In this document: positions 48,548 through 56,450 of the stretch, one piece after another
Numbering within the stretch: position 1 is the stretch's first letter
Layout of the letters: each line of letters begins with the position of its first letter
Assembly (NCBI GenBank): GCA_964420125.1
Contig: CAYQQQ010000012.1
Coordinates: forward strand, 73,442-137,441
Source of the DNA: CAYQQQ01 sp964420125
GTDB lineage: Bacteria > Actinomycetota > Acidimicrobiia > Acidimicrobiales > Microtrichaceae
Length of the DNA: 64,000 bases
Reading direction: 5' to 3'
Position numbers and translations under genes: made by a program
The notes under the pieces: generated by a model
Database searches by the model: none
What the model saw: only the letters and a program-made list of their open reading frames with translations
Told to the model about the DNA's origin: nothing

Positions 48548-49371
48548 TGCCGGTCGCCCCTCGGGACGCCGCCACGGTCGTGCTGCTGCGCGACGGCGAC
48601 GCCGGAGTGGAGACCTGCCTGCTGCAGCGCTCCTCCCAGCTGGACTTCGTGGCCGGTGCCCACGTCTTCCCTGGCGGTGCGCTCGAGGCCGAGGACGCGA
48701 CGGTGCCCGTGGTGGGCATCGCCGATGCCGTGGCCTCGGCCCAGGCAGGGGTTGATCAGGGAGGTGCGGCGTTCTGGGCGGCAGCCGTCCGGGAGTGCTT
48801 CGAGGAGGCCGGTGTGCTCCCGGCGATGGATGGTGTGCCGACCGGAGCAGAGCTCTCGCGGCTGCGACAGGACCTCCACGCCGGCCGAACCTCCATGGCT
48901 GCACTGATGGAGCAGGTCGGCGTCGCCGTCGATGCGCCGCGGTTGCGGTGCATCGCTCGCTGGGTCACGCCCCCGGAGTCCCCGCGCCGCTACGACACCC
49001 GGTTCTTCCTGGCGGTGATGCCGCCTGGTCAGGTGGTCGACGTCGACGGTCGCGAGGTCGTGTCCCACCGGTGGGTCACCCCGTCGGATGCCCTTGCGCT
49101 TCACCGCCAGGGTGAGATCGAGCTCATCTTCCCGACCGCTCGAACCCTGGCACGCCTGGAGCCCTTCACCACGGTCGACGAGGCGATGGACGCCCTCGTC
49201 CCGCTGGACACGACACGTGCGCTGAGCCCGGAGCCGTTGGTCCAGGGCGAGCGGCGCCTCCTCTCGCTCCCCGGAGATCCGGAGGGAACGGGAGGGCTCT
49301 ACGACCCGCTCACCGCCGACCCGGTGGTCCTCGAGTGCCGAGGGAGCATCGTCTCGGCACCGGAGCCCTGA
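48547..49371 (+). CDS. Nudix hydrolase with split Nudix box
   Basis: The 274-residue protein begins VAPRDAATVVLLRDGDAGVE, with HVFPGGALEAED opening the Nudix box and AAVRECFEEAGVLP closing it; about 35 residues are inserted between the two halves. This split form occurs in the NUDT19/NUDT7-type CoA-diphosphatase branch. The catalytic REx2EE core is complete, so activity is likely. The substrate could be CoA or another nucleoside diphosphate derivative. ATG overlaps the fxsA stop. Confidence 0.82.
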   Translation: MPVAPRDAATVVLLRDGDAGVETCLLQRSSQLDFVAGAHVFPGGALEAEDATVPVVGIADAVASAQAGVDQGGAAFWAAAVRECFEEAGVLPAMDGVPTGAELSRLRQDLHAGRTSMAALMEQVGVAVDAPRLRCIARWVTPPESPRRYDTRFFLAVMPPGQVVDVDGREVVSHRWVTPSDALALHRQGEIELIFPTARTLARLEPFTTVDEAMDALVPLDTTRALSPEPLVQGERRLLSLPGDPEGTGGLYDPLTADPVVLECRGSIVSAPEP

Positions 49372-49436
49372 GCACGCGTCGTCGCGGGGATCGCCGACAC
49401 GGGAGCGCCGCCCGGCCGGGAGCCCTGTCACCTCGC

Positions 49437-50693
49437 TCAGCCCACCGGGGTCGAGGGCGGTCCAGGTGCTCCCGAGCGGTCCGCCTCCGCCACCGCCTGG
49501 TCGATCGCACCCAGCAGGCGCGCCGTGCAACCGGCGAGGTCGGTGGGCGGGTAGACGTCCAGCACCTGCTCCGCCAGTGCGGAGAACGCGTCCGCTGCGG
49601 CCCCGGTGCCCAGCGCGGCCGGTGATCCGGCGTCGCCGCCTTCGGCCACCGCCGGTTCGATCGGGAGCGATGCCAGCAGAGGAGCACCGGCCTCCTGCGC
49701 CAGTCGTGCGCCACCGCCGTGGCCGAAGATCCGGTGCTCCCGACCGGTGTCGTCGACGTAGACCGACATGTTCTCCACCACGCCGGCGATGTGGAGGTGG
49801 TTCTTCCGCCCCATGTCCACGACCCGGACCGCGACCTTCTGGGAGGTTAGGGAGGGGGTGGTGACCACCAGCATCGCCGCCCTCGGGAGCATCTTGGCCA
49901 GGCCCATCTGGACGTCCCCCGTTCCCGGCGGCATGTCGACCAGCAGGTAGTCGATGGCTCCCCAGGCGACGTCCTCGAGGAAGTGGCGCACCGCCCGGTT
50001 GAGGATGAGGCCTCTCCACATGAGCGCGGAGCCCTCCTCGTCGACCAGCAGCCCCATCGACACCACCTCGAGTCGGCCAGGGCCGACCTCGACGGTCTCG
50101 GGAAGTATCCGGCCCGACGCCCCGTCTGCTTGCAGCCGGCCCTCGAGGCCGAGCATGCGCGGCACGGAGAACCCCCAGATGTCGGCGTCGAGCACGCCGA
50201 CGCGATGACCGCGAGCCGCGAGGGCCGCGGCGAGGTTGACGGTGACCGACGACTTCCCGACGCCTCCTTTCCCGGAGGCGACGAGCAGCACGCGAGCGGT
50301 GCTCGGGACGGCGGTGCTCTCGGGACGCTCGGCGATGGCCTTTCGGGCACGGTCCATGGCAGCGGCCTTCTCCGGCGCGCTGAGCTCGCTCCACTCGATG
50401 TGCACCCGCCGCACCCCTGGCAGGCCCCCCACCCGGGCGCGGACGTCACGCTGGATCTCGGCCCGAAGCGGGCAGCCGGCGGTGGTGAGCGCGACCCGGA
50501 TCCGAACGTCGCCGGAGGGATCGACGGCGACTCCCTTGGCCATCCCGAGCTCCACGATGTCGGTGCCGAGCTCGGGGTCCACCACGCCCCGGAGGATCTC
50601 CATCACCTGAGCAGGTTCGGGTGGGCCCGGTTCGCTCTCGGTCGGGGGTTCTTCTGCGGCTGGCCCCGTGCGGGCGCTGACGTTCTCGACCAC
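49437..50693 (-). CDS. mrp: Fe–S cluster carrier ATPase Mrp/ApbC
   Basis: P-loop scaffold or carrier for Fe–S cluster delivery. The N-terminal MIP18/DUF59 domain (VMEILRGVVDPELGTDIVEL, then CPLRAEIQRDV) is followed by the Mrp ATPase: VASGKGGVGKSSVTVNLA, VGVLDADIWGFSVPRMLG, VDMPPGTGDVQM and a C-terminal GVVENMSVYV. The usual CxxC after ENMS is absent (VYVDDTG). Length is 418 residues. The GTG at 50693 has TACAAT (50700–50705, minus strand) six bases upstream, a leaderless start divergent from the regulator gene. Confidence 0.9.
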   Translation of the reverse strand: MVENVSARTGPAAEEPPTESEPGPPEPAQVMEILRGVVDPELGTDIVELGMAKGVAVDPSGDVRIRVALTTAGCPLRAEIQRDVRARVGGLPGVRRVHIEWSELSAPEKAAAMDRARKAIAERPESTAVPSTARVLLVASGKGGVGKSSVTVNLAAALAARGHRVGVLDADIWGFSVPRMLGLEGRLQADGASGRILPETVEVGPGRLEVVSMGLLVDEEGSALMWRGLILNRAVRHFLEDVAWGAIDYLLVDMPPGTGDVQMGLAKMLPRAAMLVVTTPSLTSQKVAVRVVDMGRKNHLHIAGVVENMSVYVDDTGREHRIFGHGGGARLAQEAGAPLLASLPIEPAVAEGGDAGSPAALGTGAAADAFSALAEQVLDVYPPTDLAGCTARLLGAIDQAVAEADRSGAPGPPSTPVG

Positions 50694-50699
50694 GCCAGG

Positions 50700-50705
50700 A
50701 TTGTA
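50700..50705 (-). promoter_or_regulatory. Leaderless –10 of mrp
   Basis: TACAAT on the minus strand, six bases before the GTG at 50693, in the gap shared with the SufR-like gene. Confidence 0.6.
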
Positions 50706-50728
50706 ACGGTCTGGGCCGTGTTATTTCA

Positions 50729-50749
50729 CTCGGGAGGTACACTCCCGAG
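50729..50749. promoter_or_regulatory. Operator-like palindrome over the regulator's –10
   Basis: Arms CTCGGGAG (50729–50736) and CTCCCGAG (50742–50749) flank GTACA. The –10 hexamer TACACT (50738–50743) lies inside and the ATG follows two bases later. A bound dimer would cover the promoter, so autoregulation is likely. Confidence 0.65.
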
Positions 50750-50750
50750 C

Positions 50751-51446
50751 ATGACCGAGTCCGACTCCCGCCTCGATCTGCTCAAGGCGCTCGGTGACAA
50801 CACGCGCTACGCCATTTACCTCGAGCTCGCACGCTCGCCCCGCCCGCTGTCGACCGCTGACGTCGCGGACTCGCTCGGGCTCCACGTGAACACCGTGCGC
50901 CCCCACCTGGAGCGCATGCGCGAGGTCGGCCTCCTGGCGATGCGCCCCGACACCCGAGGGGCGGTCGGGCGGCCCCAGAAGCTCTACTCCCTCGCCGCCG
51001 ATGCTCCGAGCCTGGGGTTGGAGCCGCCGGTGTTCCCCCTGCTGTCCAGCATGCTGTTGGAGGTCGCCGTCGAGTCCGGTGTGGACCCGGAGGTGGTGCT
51101 CGATGCCGGTCGCCACACCGGGCGCTCGCTCGCACACCGACCCCGAGCTGCTGGCAGCTGCGCCCAGCTGGCGGTGGCCATGCTGGAGGAGCTCGGCTTC
51201 GACCCGGCCACGGTGCCCGAGGACGGCGGCGTCTCGGTGGGCTTCGGCCACTGCCCCTTCGCCGAGCTGGCCGAGGCGCAGCCCCACGTCGTGTGCACCC
51301 TCCATCGCGGGATGCTGGAGGGGTTCGTGGACGAGGTCGGGGGCGCGGCGGTGGTCGACTTCCACGACCTGTCCTCCCGCACTCCCTGCATGGCGGTGCT
51401 CGCCGGCGGGACGCCCCGGTCGGGCGCTGTCCTTTCCACGGGATGA
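50751..51446 (+). CDS. SufR-like iron–sulfur transcriptional regulator
   Basis: The 231-residue protein has an N-terminal winged helix (ALGDNTRYAIYLEL, then STADVADSLGLHVNTVRPHL) and a C-terminal domain with cysteines C168, C182 and C213 (GHC, VVC, TPC). The spacing C-x13-C-x30-C resembles the cluster-binding cysteines of actinobacterial SufR. Between mrp and an A-type carrier gene, it probably senses Fe–S status and represses nearby assembly genes. The ATG has TACACT seven bases upstream inside a palindrome. The name SufR is inference. Confidence 0.75.
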   Translation: MTESDSRLDLLKALGDNTRYAIYLELARSPRPLSTADVADSLGLHVNTVRPHLERMREVGLLAMRPDTRGAVGRPQKLYSLAADAPSLGLEPPVFPLLSSMLLEVAVESGVDPEVVLDAGRHTGRSLAHRPRAAGSCAQLAVAMLEELGFDPATVPEDGGVSVGFGHCPFAELAEAQPHVVCTLHRGMLEGFVDEVGGAAVVDFHDLSSRTPCMAVLAGGTPRSGAVLSTG

Positions 51447-51493
51447 GCCGGTACAATCTGACGGCCCGACCGCACCCACCAGGAGGAGCGCCC

Positions 51494-51811
51494 GTGATCA
51501 CCCTGACCGACGCCGCCGCAAACAAGGTCCGCCAGCTGATCGACGCCGAGGGCGACGAGCGCCTCGCGCTGCGGGTGGCGGTGATGTCCGGAGGGTGCTC
51601 GGGCTTCTCCTACGACCTCTTCTTCGACTCCGACGTGGCGGGCGACGACGTGACCACCACCTACGGGGACGTCAGGGTCGTGGTCGACCAATCGAGCGCT
51701 CCGCTGCTGCAGGGGGCGACGCTGGACTACAAGGACGGACTGGAGTCCGGGTTCTCGATCACCAACCCCAACGCCGAGCACAGCTGCGGGTGTGGCAAGT
51801 CCTTCAGCTGA
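51494..51811 (+). CDS. erpA: A-type Fe–S carrier (IscA/ErpA)
   Basis: Carrier that passes Fe–S clusters to target enzymes. The 105-residue protein has the family fold and all three ligand cysteines: C35 in MSGGCSGFSY and C98/C100 in SCGCGKSF. The GTG at 51494 is behind AGGAGGAG. A promoter-like TACAAT (51452–51457) overlaps the regulator's end, so it may be expressed separately. The neighbours mrp and the SufR-like gene form an Fe–S group with it. Confidence 0.92.
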   Translation: MITLTDAAANKVRQLIDAEGDERLALRVAVMSGGCSGFSYDLFFDSDVAGDDVTTTYGDVRVVVDQSSAPLLQGATLDYKDGLESGFSITNPNAEHSCGCGKSFS

Positions 51812-51823
51812 GTGCCGGGGCGG

Positions 51824-52738
51824 TCAACCCAGCAGCTCGGCCATCTCGGAGCGGTCCACGATCACGTCCGCCCTCGCGGTGATGATCCCGGTGGGGTCGG
51901 TCACGTAGAGCACCGGCTCGAAGGTCAGGTTGTAGGAGGCGGTGACCGGCGAGCCCTGGGCATCGGCCAGGTCGGTCACCTTCTTCGGATCCCGGTACAC
52001 CTCGTTGTGCAGGACGATGAGGTCGGAGCGTCCCTCGGTCGCCGACATGAGGTTGTCGAGGATGGGTCCGCACACCGAGCTCTGGCAGTAGGCCGGGCTG
52101 GCCACCAACAGCACCACCCGCTGGCCCTGACCGAGGGCGTCATCCAAGCTGAGCGCGTGGAAGGGGCATGCCGGCGAACGGCTGCACAGCGGATCGACGT
52201 CGAGGGTGGTCTCCGTGGTCGGGGTGCGTAGCGGTGGCAGGGGCTGGCCGATCACGGGGGCTTCCACCTCGGCCACCGGGAACGCCTGCACCTGCGCGTC
52301 CAGGGCGGCTCCCTGGTAGGTCGCCTCCACGTCGTAGATCCCCGGTTCCGGGAAGGTGAGCGTGAGGGGGAGGTAGGCACGTTCCACTCCCTCGCTGCGC
52401 GGGGCCACAGCCTGGCCGTCGAGCAGCGCCTGTCCGTTGAACGAGACGCGGAAGGGAACCTCGCCGGTCAGAGCGCTGAGCGGCACTCCCTCCGCGTCGG
52501 CCACCATGAAGGGGAGCCGCGTCGGCACGCCGGCGGCGATGTGGGGCTCGCTCTGGGGGAAGGCCCCGAGCAACGCGTAGGGCACGGCGTCTCCTGCCGG
52601 CTGCGCAGTGGGGCCCTGCGCGCGACAGCCGGTCACTCCCCACAGCGCCGCGCCCGAGCCCACTGCGAACCCCGCCCGCAGCAGGGATCGACGACTCGGA
52701 GCCTGCGCCGCGCCGTTGGTCGCGTCGGCACGTCCCAC
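51824..52738 (-). CDS. Tat-exported thioredoxin-fold lipoprotein
   Basis: The N-terminus (SRRSLLRAGFAVGSGAALWG) carries a twin-arginine motif and a hydrophobic stretch ending in a lipobox-like VTGC. After a ~150-residue beta-rich region comes a thioredoxin-like domain with ASPAYCQSSVCGPIL, a Cx4C variant in place of CxxC. Function is unknown; it may act in extracytoplasmic redox or metal handling. TACCTT (52747–52752, minus strand) lies eight bases before the GTG at 52738. Length is 304 residues. Confidence 0.75.
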   Translation of the reverse strand: MGRADATNGAAQAPSRRSLLRAGFAVGSGAALWGVTGCRAQGPTAQPAGDAVPYALLGAFPQSEPHIAAGVPTRLPFMVADAEGVPLSALTGEVPFRVSFNGQALLDGQAVAPRSEGVERAYLPLTLTFPEPGIYDVEATYQGAALDAQVQAFPVAEVEAPVIGQPLPPLRTPTTETTLDVDPLCSRSPACPFHALSLDDALGQGQRVVLLVASPAYCQSSVCGPILDNLMSATEGRSDLIVLHNEVYRDPKKVTDLADAQGSPVTASYNLTFEPVLYVTDPTGIITARADVIVDRSEMAELLG

Positions 52739-52746
52739 AACCCCCG

Positions 52747-52752
52747 AAGGTA
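52747..52752 (-). promoter_or_regulatory. Leaderless –10 of the Tat thioredoxin-like gene
   Basis: TACCTT on the minus strand, eight bases before the GTG at 52738. Confidence 0.45.
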
Positions 52753-52834
52753 CCGGCGACGGGCACGCCGCACCGAGTCGCGCTGATGTCCGGCACAGGT
52801 GCGGCGCGACCCTCAGGCCTGGGAGACTCGGTCG

Positions 52835-54439
52835 GTGCAGCTCCGATTCGTCCTCAACGGTGCCGAGGTCCTCCTGCCGGAGGGCACGGGGGGTTCCCTG
52901 CTCGACGCCCTCCGTGGGGTCGGTGGGGTGGTCTCGGTGAAGGACGGATGCGCGCCGCAGGGGCAGTGCGGGTGCTGCACCGTGTGGGTCGACGGCCGGC
53001 CGCGTCTCGCCTGTGTGACGCCCGTGCGTCGTGTCGACGGTCGGGAGGTCACCACCATCGAGGGCCTCGACGACTCGGCCGTCGAGGCCTGGGTCGCGGC
53101 GATGGTGTCCGAGGGAGGCTCGCAGTGCGGCTTCTGCACGCCGGGCATCATCATGCGCCTGGAGGCGGGGCGCGGGTCCGGCGATGCCGGCCTCGACGGT
53201 GCCGCGTCGCGTCGGGCCCTCGGTGCCCACCTCTGCCGCTGCACGGGCTGGCAGGGGATCCTGCGTGCGGCCACGACGCGCGTCGCCCTCTCGGCGTCCA
53301 CGGTGCCCGGTGCGCGTCCGGCTGCGGAGGCGCCGATCGACCTGGAGGCTGCTGCCCTGCGAGCGACCATGGAAGGCGGTGAGCCTCAGCGTGCCGGCCG
53401 ATCGGTGGTCCTCGGGGGGGGAGGGTTCGCTGCGGACACCGCTCCGGTGGACTGCCTGGTGGCCGTGCTCGACGGTGACGGGGAGTGGGTGCTCGCCGAG
53501 ACGCTGCAGGAGGCGAGGGAACGCGCCGGCCGGGCACCCGGTCGGCGACGTGGAGCAGCTGGTGTCGCCCCGCTGCACGTGCCCGAGGGGGAGTGGGATG
53601 CCGAGCTCGCCACCGGTTGGGTGGAGCCGGCGTACCTCGAACCGGATGCGTCGTGGTGTCGGCCAGGGGGCGAGCCCTCGCCGGTCCTCGCCAACGGGGG
53701 GGCGTTCGGGGGCAAGCGCCAGAGCCCTGTCCCCGCGGCAGCCAGGCGTCTGGCCGACGAGTCCGGTCGAGCGGTCCTGGCACTCTACGGACGCCAGGAC
53801 TGCGTCCGACTCGGTCCGAAGCGGCCTCCGGTCGCCGGGGGGGTCCGACGCGACGGCACGGGTTCGGTCCGGGCGGTCGCCTGCGACGGCGTGGAGGCGG
53901 CGATCCTTTCGGTACTGCCCGGGGTGGGCGTGGAGCTCGTCGAGGTGCCGGGTCCGCCCGTCAGCACGGCCTTGCGTGGTGCCGGATGGGTCGAGGCGCT
54001 GTGCCTTGCGCTGGCGGCTGGTGCGGGAACGCCGCGGGGAGAGCGCGACGGCGACGCCGTGGTGGTGTTTCAGCCCTCGGGGGGCCGCGCGCGCGTGCAG
54101 CTGCGCTCCGGCACGGTCGAGGTCGAGGTGGATGCCGGCGAGCCGCTCGCAGAGGGTGTGCTGCGCTCCTACGCCGAGGGTGCGGTCCACATGGGGTTGG
54201 GTTTGGTCACCTCCGAGTCTCTGGCGGTGGCCGAGGACGGCACGATCGAGGAGGACACCGTCCGATCGTTCGGGATCCTGACCGCTGCCGAGATGCCCGA
54301 GGTGCGCGTCCGGATCCTCGACGGCGGTGGTCCCGCGGTGCCGGTCGCCGATGCGGTCTTCGCAGCCACCGCAGCGGCGGTCTGGCTGGGCGCGGGCGCC
54401 CCGCCGCAGTGGCCGACGGGCGCGCCGACGTGGGTGTGA
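52835..54439 (+). CDS. 2Fe–2S domain fused to shortened molybdenum-hydroxylase-like domain
   Basis: The 534-residue protein starts as a CoxS/XdhA-type small subunit with both 2Fe–2S motifs complete (C39, C45, C48, C60, then C98, C101, C134, C136). The rest resembles pieces of the molybdopterin large subunit: YLEPDASWCRPGG, GGAFGGKR, and a C-terminal EGAVHMGLGLVTSESLAV to FGILTAAEMPEV segment. Large subunits normally have ~750 residues; here only ~360 remain and most of the cofactor-binding core is missing. The frame is open and coding-like, not broken. GTG at 52835 follows GGGAG. Function unknown. Confidence 0.8.
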   Translation: MQLRFVLNGAEVLLPEGTGGSLLDALRGVGGVVSVKDGCAPQGQCGCCTVWVDGRPRLACVTPVRRVDGREVTTIEGLDDSAVEAWVAAMVSEGGSQCGFCTPGIIMRLEAGRGSGDAGLDGAASRRALGAHLCRCTGWQGILRAATTRVALSASTVPGARPAAEAPIDLEAAALRATMEGGEPQRAGRSVVLGGGGFAADTAPVDCLVAVLDGDGEWVLAETLQEARERAGRAPGRRRGAAGVAPLHVPEGEWDAELATGWVEPAYLEPDASWCRPGGEPSPVLANGGAFGGKRQSPVPAAARRLADESGRAVLALYGRQDCVRLGPKRPPVAGGVRRDGTGSVRAVACDGVEAAILSVLPGVGVELVEVPGPPVSTALRGAGWVEALCLALAAGAGTPRGERDGDAVVVFQPSGGRARVQLRSGTVEVEVDAGEPLAEGVLRSYAEGAVHMGLGLVTSESLAVAEDGTIEEDTVRSFGILTAAEMPEVRVRILDGGGPAVPVADAVFAATAAAVWLGAGAPPQWPTGAPTWV

Positions 54440-54517
54440 CGCAGGCGGTGACGATCGGGGCACGGATGCTGCGCCACCCGCGACGCTACGCTCGATCGGC
54501 GACCCTGTGGAGGTGCC

Positions 54518-54859
54518 ATGACCAGTCCCAGTCCGTACAGCCCTGTGTTCCGCGCTGGTGAGTGGTGGTGCGTGTCCGGTCAGATCGGCCTCACCGAAGA
54601 AGGCCTCCCCGAGGACTTCGGCGGCCAGTTGGATGCCGCCCTCGCCAACCTGGCCGGAGTGCTGGCTGGAGAGGGGCTCACGGTCGACGACGTGGCGAAG
54701 ACCACCGTGTTCCTCACCGACATGGAGCACTACGGCGAGCTCAACTCGCGGTACACGGCGTTCTTCGGCGATCACCGCCCGGCACGATCCGCGGTCGCCG
54801 TTGCCGCGCTGCCGCTGGGCGCGCTGGTCGAGATCGAGGCCTGGGCGCACTCCGGTTGA
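54518..54859 (+). CDS. ridA: RidA family imine deaminase
   Basis: Hydrolyses reactive enamine/imine intermediates released by PLP enzymes. The 113-residue protein has VSGQIGLTEEGLPEDFGGQ, VFLTDMEHYGELN and RPARSAVAVAALPLGALVEIE, with the catalytic Arg and closing Glu. A good GGAGG precedes the ATG. No PLP enzyme is adjacent. Confidence 0.92.
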   Translation: MTSPSPYSPVFRAGEWWCVSGQIGLTEEGLPEDFGGQLDAALANLAGVLAGEGLTVDDVAKTTVFLTDMEHYGELNSRYTAFFGDHRPARSAVAVAALPLGALVEIEAWAHSG

Positions 54860-54926
54860 CCCCGACGTCCCCTCGCCGGGCTGTGCGAGGTGGGCGCGTC
54901 CGACCCGATTGAGGCAGACTGAGGCC

Positions 54927-55085
54927 ATGATCGGTTCGGTCCTGATCGTCGTGTTCCTCCTGGTGCTCATCCCTGTCGGAGTTTTCGTCGCCGGGGCGCT
55001 GATCTCTGTGGCGCTGGGTCACTCCCTGCGCATGGAGGGCGAGCACCGCAACGCGGACAGCGAGCTCATCGATCTCAACGTCTGA
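54927..55085 (+). CDS. Small single-pass membrane protein
   Basis: A 52-residue product with one hydrophobic helix (VLIVVFLLVLIPVGVFVAGA) and a charged C-terminus (RMEGEHRNADSELIDLNV). No family recognised. Support comes from its ATG after GAGG, sensible membrane topology and placement between coding genes. Confidence 0.5.
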   Translation: MIGSVLIVVFLLVLIPVGVFVAGALISVALGHSLRMEGEHRNADSELIDLNV

Positions 55086-55113
55086 TCCGTCCACCGCACG
55101 GGAGTCGGCTCCG

Positions 55114-55950
55114 ATGGTCGATCCAGCCCGCTCGAGCGCGCGTCCTGCAGCACCCGCTGCCTTCGGTCCGGTGCCCGGGCTGCGGGCGGAGCTCGACGAC
55201 CGCGTCGGCCGTCTCGTGCTGGATCGACCCCACCAGCTGAACCCGCTGTCCACCGAGGTGCTGCTGGGCATCGAGTCTGCGGTGGCCTGGTTCGAGGCGA
55301 GCGGTCCACCGGCGGTGGTGGTGGTCTCCGGGGAGGGACGCGCCTTCTGTGCAGGTGCCGATGTGGCCGCGTTCCTCACACCACCGGACGACGGCCTGAG
55401 CGTCAGGGACCGAGCGGATGCCGGGCGGCGCATGGCCGAGGCGATCGAGTCGCTCTCGGCGGTGACCGTCGCCAGGATCCAGGGCCACTGCGTGGGGGGT
55501 GGAGTGGTCCTCGCCTCGAGCTGCGACATCAGGGTGGCGGCGCAGAACGCGCAGTTCCGCATCCCGGAGGTGGACCTGGGCATCCCACTGGCGTGGGGCG
55601 GCATACCCCGACTGATACGCGAGATCGGCGCCCCGGCGACGCGCGACCTGGTGATGACCTGCCGGATCGTCGATGCCGTCGAGGCTCGTGGGCTGGGCCT
55701 GGTGCAGCGCGTGGTTCCCGACGGACGTCTGGACGACGAGGTCGAGCGACTCGTCGACGAGCTCTCCCGGAAGGCCAGGGGCCCGATGTCGGCGACCAAG
55801 CGTCACGTCGACGCGGTCACCCGGCAGATGGTGGGCAGCGACCGTGCCTGGTCGGATGCCGACGGCCTCGTGGCGGCACTGCACGACCCGGAGAGCCGCG
55901 AGGCCGGCGTCGCCTACCTCGGACGACTGGCCGGACGCGGGGGGACCTGA
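55114..55950 (+). CDS. Enoyl-CoA hydratase/isomerase family protein
   Basis: The crotonase-fold protein of 278 residues has LDRPHQLNPLSTEVLLGIE, the oxyanion-hole segments GRAFCAGADVAAF and IQGHCVGGGVVLASSCDI, and FRIPEVDLGIPLAWGGIPRL. In the second active-site segment the usual Glu pair is changed (PLAWGG, where typical hydratases have P.GG), so the exact reaction (hydratase, isomerase or thioesterase) is uncertain. GGGAG lies before the ATG. A thioesterase gene follows, suggesting CoA-ester metabolism. Confidence 0.87.
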   Translation: MVDPARSSARPAAPAAFGPVPGLRAELDDRVGRLVLDRPHQLNPLSTEVLLGIESAVAWFEASGPPAVVVVSGEGRAFCAGADVAAFLTPPDDGLSVRDRADAGRRMAEAIESLSAVTVARIQGHCVGGGVVLASSCDIRVAAQNAQFRIPEVDLGIPLAWGGIPRLIREIGAPATRDLVMTCRIVDAVEARGLGLVQRVVPDGRLDDEVERLVDELSRKARGPMSATKRHVDAVTRQMVGSDRAWSDADGLVAALHDPESREAGVAYLGRLAGRGGT

Positions 55951-55979
55951 GCCCACGGGCTCGACACAGGAGCACACAG

Positions 55980-56414
55980 GTGGCCGACGAACTCGACGAC
56001 GACGCACAGGCCCGCCTTCGCGGCGCCATCCCCGAGACCTTCATGGGCACTCCGTTCATGGGTGGTCTGGGGATCCGATTCGATCGCTACGAGCCCGACG
56101 ACGTCGTGGTGCGGCTGCCGTTCCGGGAGGATCTGACCAACGACGGCACCTACTACCACGGTGGGGTGATCTCCTCGGTGATCGACACCGCAGGCGCGGC
56201 GGCGGCCTGGAGCGGACACGACTTCTCGAAGGGGACCCGGGCCAGCACGGTCTCCATGAGCGTGCAGTTCGTCGGAGCGGCGAAGCGCTCCGACCTGCTC
56301 TGTCGGGCGCGAGCGGTGAAGCGCGGTCGTGAGCTGATCTTCACCGAGATCACCGCCACCGATGGCGAGGGCGCCGTCGTGGCCCACGCGCTGCAGACCT
56401 ACCGCATCGTGTGA
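55980..56414 (+). CDS. PaaI-type acyl-CoA thioesterase
   Basis: Hotdog-fold thioesterase of 144 residues. It has VVVRLPFREDLTNDGTYYHG followed by GVISSVIDTAGAAAAWS, the HGG-helix typical of PaaI/YdiI thioesterases, and STVSMSVQFVGAAKRSDLLC. The acyl group removed is unknown. An AGGAG before the GTG at 55980 supports the start. It follows the enoyl-CoA hydratase by 30 bases and is probably cotranscribed. Confidence 0.88.
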   Translation: MADELDDDAQARLRGAIPETFMGTPFMGGLGIRFDRYEPDDVVVRLPFREDLTNDGTYYHGGVISSVIDTAGAAAAWSGHDFSKGTRASTVSMSVQFVGAAKRSDLLCRARAVKRGRELIFTEITATDGEGAVVAHALQTYRIV

Positions 56415-56450
56415 GCCGGAACGGGCGCCGGGGGGTGTTGCGGCCAGGCC

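Noticed and set aside
52739..54970. Minus-strand extension of the Tat thioredoxin-like frame
   Set aside because: Antisense to the molybdenum-hydroxylase-like and RidA genes; the Tat signal and –10 hexamer mark the true start at 52738.
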